NCBI GenBank assembly: GCA_029379385.1
Contig: CM055618.1
Location: 134,134 to 198,133, forward strand
Source of the DNA: Quillaja saponaria
Lineage: Eukaryota > Streptophyta > Magnoliopsida > Fabales > Quillajaceae
Direction of reading: 5' to 3'
DNA length: 64,000 nt
Shown here: positions 58,085 to 64,000 of the stretch, piece after piece
How the letters are laid out: each line of letters starts with the position of its first letter
Numbering within the stretch: the stretch's first letter is position 1
Made by a program: the position numbers and the translations under genes
Notes under the pieces: model-generated
Told to the model about the DNA's origin: nothing
Seen by the model: the letters and a program-made list of their open reading frames with translations, nothing else
Databases searched by the model: none

Positions 58085-59700
58085 CTAGAACTTTTTCTTG
58101 AATGAAATGGTGTTGAACTTAATGTGTTTTGTACGAGCATGAAACACTAGATTTGATGCTAACTTGATTGCACTTTCATTATCACATCTCATTGCAATAG
58201 GATAGTCAACCTTCTTATAGATATCAGAAATTAATTGTTTCAACCAAACACACTCTTGGGCAGCCACTGTTGAGGCACAATACTCTGCTGCAGCACTTGA
58301 CAGAGTAACATTTGGTTGCTTGCTACACCAAGAAATTGCAGCGGATCCCATGTTGAAACAGTAACCTGTTGTTGATCTTTTCTCATTTATATCACCTGCC
58401 CAATCAGAATCTACAAATCCATTTAAAAGAAACTCATCATTCTTTTTGTACAGCAATCCATAGTCAACAATGCTTTTCACATATCTTAAGATTCTTCTTC
58501 CTGCATCCCAATGAGAAACTTGTGGATTTTCTATAAATTGAGAAATAACACTCACTGCATATGACAAATCAGGTCTTGTTATAGTCAGATAAATTAAACA
58601 ACCAACAAGTTGTCTAAATTTCTGTTAATCCATCAGTGGCTTTCCTTCATCTTTTTGCAACTTGATGTGTGGTTCCATAGGAGTAGGCTTTGGCTTTGCT
58701 TCTTACATAGAAAAACATTTCAATAGGGTTTTTGCATATCTTTGTTGAGATAGAAAAACGCCATTCTCTCCTTGCTCAATTTCCAAACCAATGAAGCATC
58801 CAGCCTCACCTAAATTCTTCATTTCAAATCTGACAACCAAGTCATCACATAAACGTGTAATCTCAATACAATTGTCTCCAGTAATGATCATATCATCCAC
58901 ATATAAAAGAACCAGTACATGCACTCCAAAACTTCTTTTAACAAACATACTTGAATTTGAATTTGAATTCTTAAAACCACAAAAACTAAGGTACTCAGAT
59001 ATTTTACCATACTAAGCACGAGGAGCTTGCTTGAGACCATATAATGCTTTCTTGAGCCTACATACATGGTGAGGAGACTCATTGGAAACAAATTCTTGTG
59101 GCTACTCCATGAAGATTTCTCTGTCCAGATCACCGTATAGAAAAGTATTTTTCACATCACAGTTTCCATCCTTTGTGAGCAGCTAGGGAGATGATAGTTC
59201 TAACAGTAGTCATCTTTGCTATTGGATTGAATGTCTCTTCATAATCCAATCCATAATGTTGTGAAAAACCTCGAGCAACCAGCCGCTCTTTGTATATGTC
59301 CACTGATCCGTCAACCCTCTTTTTTAACTTGTAAACCCATTTGCAAGTGACTGGCTGAATATCATTTGGTTTCTAGCTTCTTCAAAACATGATGGTTCAT
59401 GAGAATCACAAGGTCCAATAAAAAAGCATTCTGTCACAGTACCTTGATTTCCATGGACAGCGTAATCTTTCATCCAAGCTGGCTCTTTCTTCTCTCTATT
59501 GGACTTTCTTAATTTTAGAGCAACTTGCTCCTTGTTTTTGAATTTGATGGCAGCAACTCTTTTGAAATATCATTAGTCCCACTTCTTTTAGAATTGTCAT
59601 GATTCAAAGGTGGTGAATCATCTTGTGCATATGCAAAATCTTCTACTTTATCTACCAATAAATCATCATTTTCAAAGATTTTAGATGTGAGTTGAGAGCT
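58085..59700 (-). pseudogene. RT and RNase H of the copia element, broken
   Basis: RNase H is open at 58567-58085: DSDWAGD, AAAEYCAST and MRCDNESAIKLA are its active-site motifs. The RT catalytic box LLYVDDMIITGD is intact at 58948-58703. The RT N-terminal half (59700-58950) is in several frames with stops. Confidence 0.85.
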
Positions 59701-59722
59701 GTTGTAGTATGGTGAAATTTCG

Positions 59723-60658
59723 TCAAAGATGACATCTCAAGAAGTAGTGAATTTCTTGGTCCATGCATCTCCAATCTTTTCTATATTGATCATAGCTAAC
59801 AAAAATGCACTTCTTTGCTTTTGGATCTAACTTAGTTCTGTCACTTTTGGGTATATGAACAAAGCAAGTTGAACCAAAAACACGCATATAACTAACATTT
59901 GGCTTCTTATCATACAAAAGTTGAAAAGGAGATTTGTTACCTTGCCATGGAGGTAGTCGGTTTACAACATGACATGAACATTTCATTGCTTCAGCCCAAA
60001 AAGATCGAGGAAGATTTTTATCATGTATCCATGACAAACACATTATAGTAAGATGTGCAATTTTTCATTTAGCAACGCCATTTTGTTGAGGAGTAGCTTG
60101 ACAAGTCATCTGCCTTTGAATTCCATTATTGTTGCAATATTTAAAAAATGCACCATCCAAGTATTTTAGCCTATTATCTGTTCTTAAGAATTTGATATTT
60201 GAGTCAAATTCTTTTTCAACACTATTCTTGAATTCAAGAAACTTTGCAAAAGCCTCACTCTTTTGCTTCAAAAAATAAACCCATGTGAACCTGGAAAAGT
60301 CATCAACAAATATCATTATATAACGATAATCACTATAACTGGGTGTTTTCATTGGCCCCATCAAATATGAATGCACTAACTCAAACGGCTTTGTTCTCCG
60401 GTTCTGTGAAGGTGTGAAAGGAAGACGGTGTAACTTGCCAAATTGACAACCTTGACAAACCAAATCTAATGGTATGTCTTTCAGAATTGGCATTCCATCA
60501 ACTAACTGCTTAGAGGAAATCTGTCTCAATGATTGATAGCCAACATGGCCCAATTTAGCATGCCAAATGGCTGCACTATTATTTCGGCTTGTCTTTTCCA
60601 TATATGCTTCAGATGCAGACAATATAAACATGTTAGACTTTTTGTTTCCTGTATACAT
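59723..60658 (-). pseudogene. Integrase of the copia element, broken
   Basis: At 60658-60065 the frame has the pre-integrase zinc motif (HAKLGHVGYQSLRQ, CQGCQFGK), the core FVDDFSRFTWVYFLKQKSEA and LRTDN. The first catalytic Asp, normally in an H(S/T)DL motif, is Tyr here (VHSYLMGPM), so this integrase would be inactive. The C-terminal part is at 60043-59723 with FWAEAMKCSCHVVNRLP and VFGSTCFVHIPKSDRTKLD. Confidence 0.85.
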
Positions 60659-60662
60659 AACA

Positions 60663-61861
60663 TCACCAACTAGAATCAGTTATTTGAGAAACTGAAACTA
60701 AATTTTTCTTCACTCCTGGGACATGATACACACTTTTTAAGATAATATTATCATTATCAGAATGAGTTACCTTGACATTCACAGACCTTTCTTTCTTCAT
60801 TGGATGAACTGAGTTGTCTGCTGTAACAATTACTCGATTTCTATCATGATGGTGAGCACTTGAAAGTAGTGAATAATTTCTTGTCAGGTGGTGTGTGCAT
60901 CCCGAGTCAAAAATCCATTCTTTCTCATAGTCGATGGAGGAATTGACATTGAGAGGTTCTTTTCCAGAATACATAGATGTAACTGCATCATCAATCACCT
61001 CATTTGAAAGACACTTCTCCCACTCGACTGGTTCATCTTGGTTGCTGCCAAGGTCAGTGCTCAAATTCCCATCTTCAAGCTTTACACGACAATTCCTTGG
61101 AATGTGACTAAGCTTCCCACACCTGTAACACTTCTTCGGCTTGTATGAACTAACCTTATTCTCAGGATCAGCATTGTTTGAATCTTGCTGGCTCTTTCCT
61201 TTCCATTTAGAGAAAAGAACATCATCAGTTCCAGATACATTGACCCTTGCCATCTGCTTTGCTAACGACTTTTAGTTGCTCAGCAAATTTTCAAATTCAG
61301 CAATGCTTGGCTGAGTCAACCATCACCGCACTGAAATGATAAATGGCATGTACTCTTTTCTTAAACCTTGAATAAGATATCCTCTTAAGCGAGGTTCTTT
61401 GATTGATTCATCCAATTCTGAAATCTCTACGCACAAATTTTTTACTTTCAAGAAATATTGTGAAATGGACATATCACCTTGAGTGAGGCCAGCAAGCTCA
61501 TTTTCTAGAATTGCAATCTTGAAGTGTTCTTCTTCACGAACAAAGTTTCTAGAGTATCCCAAACTTCCTTTGGCGATTCAAGGTCACGAACATGATCAAT
61601 AAGCTCCTTATTGATTGATGATCTCAAAGCAAACAAAGCTTTTCCATACTTCATTCTCCACTTCCTTCTTGCTTCAGTATTCTCAGGAGTGTCGATAGGA
61701 ATTACATCTGTTCCCGCTATTAGATCCCATAGGTCTTGACCTTGAAGAAAAGTTTCTATGCACAACCGCCAGTACTTGTAGTTTGTACCCACAAGCTTCT
61801 CTACACCATACTGTGTAAAGCTGCCTCTAGTCCCACTTGAATCCATCTCAGCAACCTTCAA
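60663..61861 (-). pseudogene. gag and protease of the copia element, broken
   Basis: Gag starts at 61861 (MKVAEMDSSGTRGSFTQYGV) and continues by frameshift at 61562-61323. The zinc knuckle CYRCGKLSHIPRNC is intact near 61135-61090. The protease box WIFDSGCTHHLT is at about 60920-60885, with Asp-Ser-Gly conserved. Confidence 0.85.
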
Positions 61862-61880
61862 AAAGAATCATAGTTAAATC

Positions 61881-61896
61881 TGTAGCTCTGATACCA
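61881..61896 (-). other. Primer-binding site of the copia element (initiator tRNA-Met)
   Basis: The minus strand reads TGGTATCAGAGCTACA directly after the 5' LTR. This is the standard copia primer-binding site. Confidence 0.92.
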
Positions 61897-62143
61897 TGAA
61901 ACAACAAATGAGTTGCAAGATAAAAAGGAATGAAATTCTTACTGCTTGTGTACTTTATTAAACTGAAGGTACAATCCTATATATAGGTTGAAAATATAAA
62001 AGATCAAACTGAAGATACAGTAGATAACTCAAAGCAATAGACTCCTAAATAAACTCTTAACAACCTTGACTAAGTTAATTGAAACAAACAAGCAGTAAGA
62101 CTAGGAATTCTCAATAACAGAAAAGATGCACTAACTTTTGACA
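61897..62143 (-). repeat. 5' LTR of the copia element
   Basis: On the plus strand it runs from TGAAACAACAAATGAG to CTAACTTTTGACA. On the minus strand it starts TGTCAAAAGTTAG and ends CATTTGTTGTTTCA before the primer-binding site. Confidence 0.92.
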
Positions 62144-62148
62144 TTTCT

Positions 62149-63905
62149 CCTCTTAGGATTCAATCAAGAATAGAAACTCCTAAGAAGCAAAAGTCCGAGT
62201 GCAGAGGACAGGAGGCAAGCTGTGGTTAAAAAAATTTATGACCAAATCTCTAGCTAGAACTAATCCTCAAATTAAACAAGATGGATCATTAATAATTAGA
62301 TTTCTGTATTATTCATCAGCCAGTGTTAGTGAGGATAAAACCGCTATTGAAGCCATAGATGGCGCTGATTTTGAAGATGAATTCTTTAGAATGGATGATC
62401 CGCAATATGAAAAAGGTTTGAACTTGTCAGGAAAATTTTATGTTAATTATAAATTGCCAAAAGGATTCGTTCTTAGTTCAGACCAGCCGGATGGGTTAGA
62501 AGAGGATGTTAAGGAAGAAAATAATGACATGGCCCTAATAGCCATTTAAGAGCCAATGGAAGACATTTGCAACTCTTATACAGTTCCAATTTCGGCTAAT
62601 CAGGTTGATGCGATCATATTGGTTAATTTGAAAGGAAAAGCCATTGTAACTTCTACAAGTTTCTTCTTTTTAGATGTGATTTTTCAAAACTATCATTCGA
62701 AATGACTTGGGATTTACGACCACCTATATCAAAGCAAGAGTAGATGATTGGCCAATGACTTGGAATTAATAAAGAATGAAGTTGCAGTAAATATTTTTTT
62801 TTTCTTTTAAGACATTAAAGAAGTTGGGCAAGTCAAAAAATGATTATGTCCCATATGAGATGTTCGAACAGGATTTGATGGAGGAACAATAAAAGCGAAT
62901 GGGTTCTTCCTATTGAATTAGAAGTAGGAACCTTGACAACTCTGAAAAACAATTTTTTGTAGTTGACGGTCCTACAACGTATAACGCTTTGCTTGGCCAG
63001 TACTGGGATCCATGTAAACAGAGTAATCCTTTCATCATTGCACTAAAACATGATGCTTTGGAATCAATGCATTAAAGGGGATCCACAAGTGTATCGGCCA
63101 AAATAGATCCAAATATAGATACTAGTGACTATATCACGGCATTAACATTAAGCTCATCTTATCTTGGACTGATGGCTTATTTAAAGACTATAATGATTAA
63201 TTCTACAAATGAAAAAATGGTAGTATTTTCGAAAACTTTAAATAAATTACATTCTTATGCTCTTGAGCATCGTATATTTATGGCTAATTCAGATATTGAT
63301 TTTACTAATTGTTAATTTTTTTAATCCTAAAAACCTCTTTCCTTTGCTTCTACATTCTTATTTTATCTTCAAATAATAAATTGAGTTCGTATAGGCATTT
63401 TTGATGCGACTATTGGGTACCACCACGGCAAATGGGAGATGATATTGGTCATTTGGTTGAGATTGAACTCTTGCTGAATGCAAAGTTTATTCTCACAGCC
63501 AAGTATGTCAAATGGCTTTCTAACATTGTACGTGATGAAGAAAAATGGGAAGTTAAGGATTTGCATTGATTTTCGAAACCATAATCCACCTAATGATGAA
63601 TATCCTATGTTGGTTGCTGATATGTTAGTAGACTTGACATTAGGACATAAAATATTATCTTTCATGGATGGATATTCTGTATATAATTAAATCTCTATTG
63701 ATGAATAAAATGTTTGTAAAACATCTTGTCGATGTCTTGGTTCAATTAGACATTTGAATGGGTAGTTATGTCATTCGGTCTTATAAAAACTGAGACCACT
63801 TAACAACGTGCCATGAATAGTATTTTTCATGATATGATTGGGAATCTTGTATAAGCTTATATTGATGATGTAATGGTTAAATCACCCATGCAATCGGCAT
63901 CATAA
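62149..63905 (+). pseudogene. Element D after the copia insertion: protease-like region and RT start, broken
   Basis: The frame at 62199-62549 includes SVSEDKTAIEAIDGADFEDE and NLSGKFYVNYKLPKGFVLSS. The retroviral-protease tail appears near 62960-63010 as VVDGPTTYNALLGQYW. RT begins near 63500 with MKKNGKLRICIDFRN and continues LGHKILSFMDGYSVYN. A YIDD-type catalytic box is seen near 63855-63870 in a shifted frame. Homology ends at about 63905. Confidence 0.65.
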
Positions 63906-64000
63906 TCTAATATGTGCCTTTGGAGTTTGTTGGAAATTTATTGGGTTTTATGGTGTATTAAAGGGGTATTGTGGTGTATAAAATAAAACGAGAACAATTA

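Larger units (their letters stand above)
57702..62143 (-). mobile_element. Ty1/copia retrotransposon inserted in element D, nearly complete
   Basis: It is 4.44 kb long and read on the minus strand. The LTRs are 245 bp (57702-57946, 3') and 247 bp (61897-62143, 5') and about 97 percent alike by eye. The ends are TG and CA. Flanks TTCCT (57697-57701) and TTTCT (62144-62148) are a target duplication with one change. A perfect initiator tRNA-Met primer-binding site lies at 61881-61896, and a polypurine tract (AAGGAGGAG) lies next to the 3' LTR. Gag, protease, integrase, RT and RNase H are in copia order. The reading frame is broken in several places. Confidence 0.92.
52269..64000 (+). mobile_element. 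Element D: plus-strand Ty3/gypsy retrotransposon, decayed, with nested insertions, continuing past the window
   Basis: It reads LTR, primer-binding site, gag (about 53700-54605 and 56650-57700), protease-like region (about 62900-63050) and RT (63500-63900). Gag is interrupted by a 2-kb noncoding repeat (about 54606-56640), and a Ty1/copia element (57702-62143) lies between gag and protease/RT. The coding type (gag with EQFDLANRALVRSIYRKSYP, RT with RICIDFRNHNPPNDEYPM) belongs to a group of Tat/Ogre-like plant elements. RT homology ends near 63905. Stops and frameshifts are frequent. Confidence 0.75.

Noticed and set aside
1..64000. CRISPR array, bacterial operons or phage genes.
   Set aside because: No regular spaced repeats and no prokaryotic gene organisation. 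The spliced genes and LTR elements show a plant nuclear genome.

Overview
This window is nuclear DNA of a flowering plant, most likely a eudicot. The evidence is two single-copy plant genes with short exons and canonical GT-AG introns, an AT-rich background, and plant-type LTR retrotransposons that take up well over half the sequence. Only two genes read as intact, both on the minus strand: a 15-exon GH27 alpha-galactosidase (17986-21547, 415 aa) and a 5-exon SPT4 transcription elongation factor (46076-49197, 116 aa). I reconstructed both exon by exon. Every junction has a GT donor, an AG acceptor and a matching phase.

Layout from left to right. At 3-209 is a possible last exon of an unrecognised gene. 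At 982-10011 is element A, a decayed Ty3/gypsy element of the Tat type with both LTRs and a perfect 5-bp target duplication (GTTAT). At 10216-16456 is element C, a decayed gypsy element of chromovirus type, split by a hAT-like DNA transposon (12308-13384). At 16601-17184 is a foldback element. The alpha-galactosidase gene follows. At 22843-23971 is a TIR element that appears to carry a captured gene fragment. At 24340-29640 is element E, another chromovirus-type remnant, split by a 2.8-kb solo LTR whose 3' end matches the element C LTR. From 29640 to 34195 there is AT-rich DNA with a MITE.

At 34196-34644 is an Athila-type gag scrap, directly abutted by element B (34645-44186), a second Tat-type element with an inverted LTR piece near its 3' end and almost no 5' LTR. 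SPT4 lies at 46076-49197, with a piece of mitochondrial 18S rRNA gene in its third intron. At about 49510-52180 is a possible Mutator-like element with terminal inverted repeats of about 270 bp. From 52269 to the window end is element D, a plus-strand gypsy element. Its gag is split by a 2-kb noncoding repeat, which itself holds a hAT-type MITE. A Ty1/copia element (57702-62143) sits between its gag and its protease/RT.

The most interesting signal is in the two Tat elements. Each has, between integrase and the 3' LTR, an open reading frame on the opposite strand. It has two introns at the same places in both copies and, upstream of it, a cluster of short GATCGGTC-like motifs. Antisense ORFs are known from some Tat-lineage elements, but the paired intron structure and the motif cluster deserve a closer look. 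All TE coding regions here contain stops or frameshifts. Calls rest on reading translations and repeats by eye; no database search was run.
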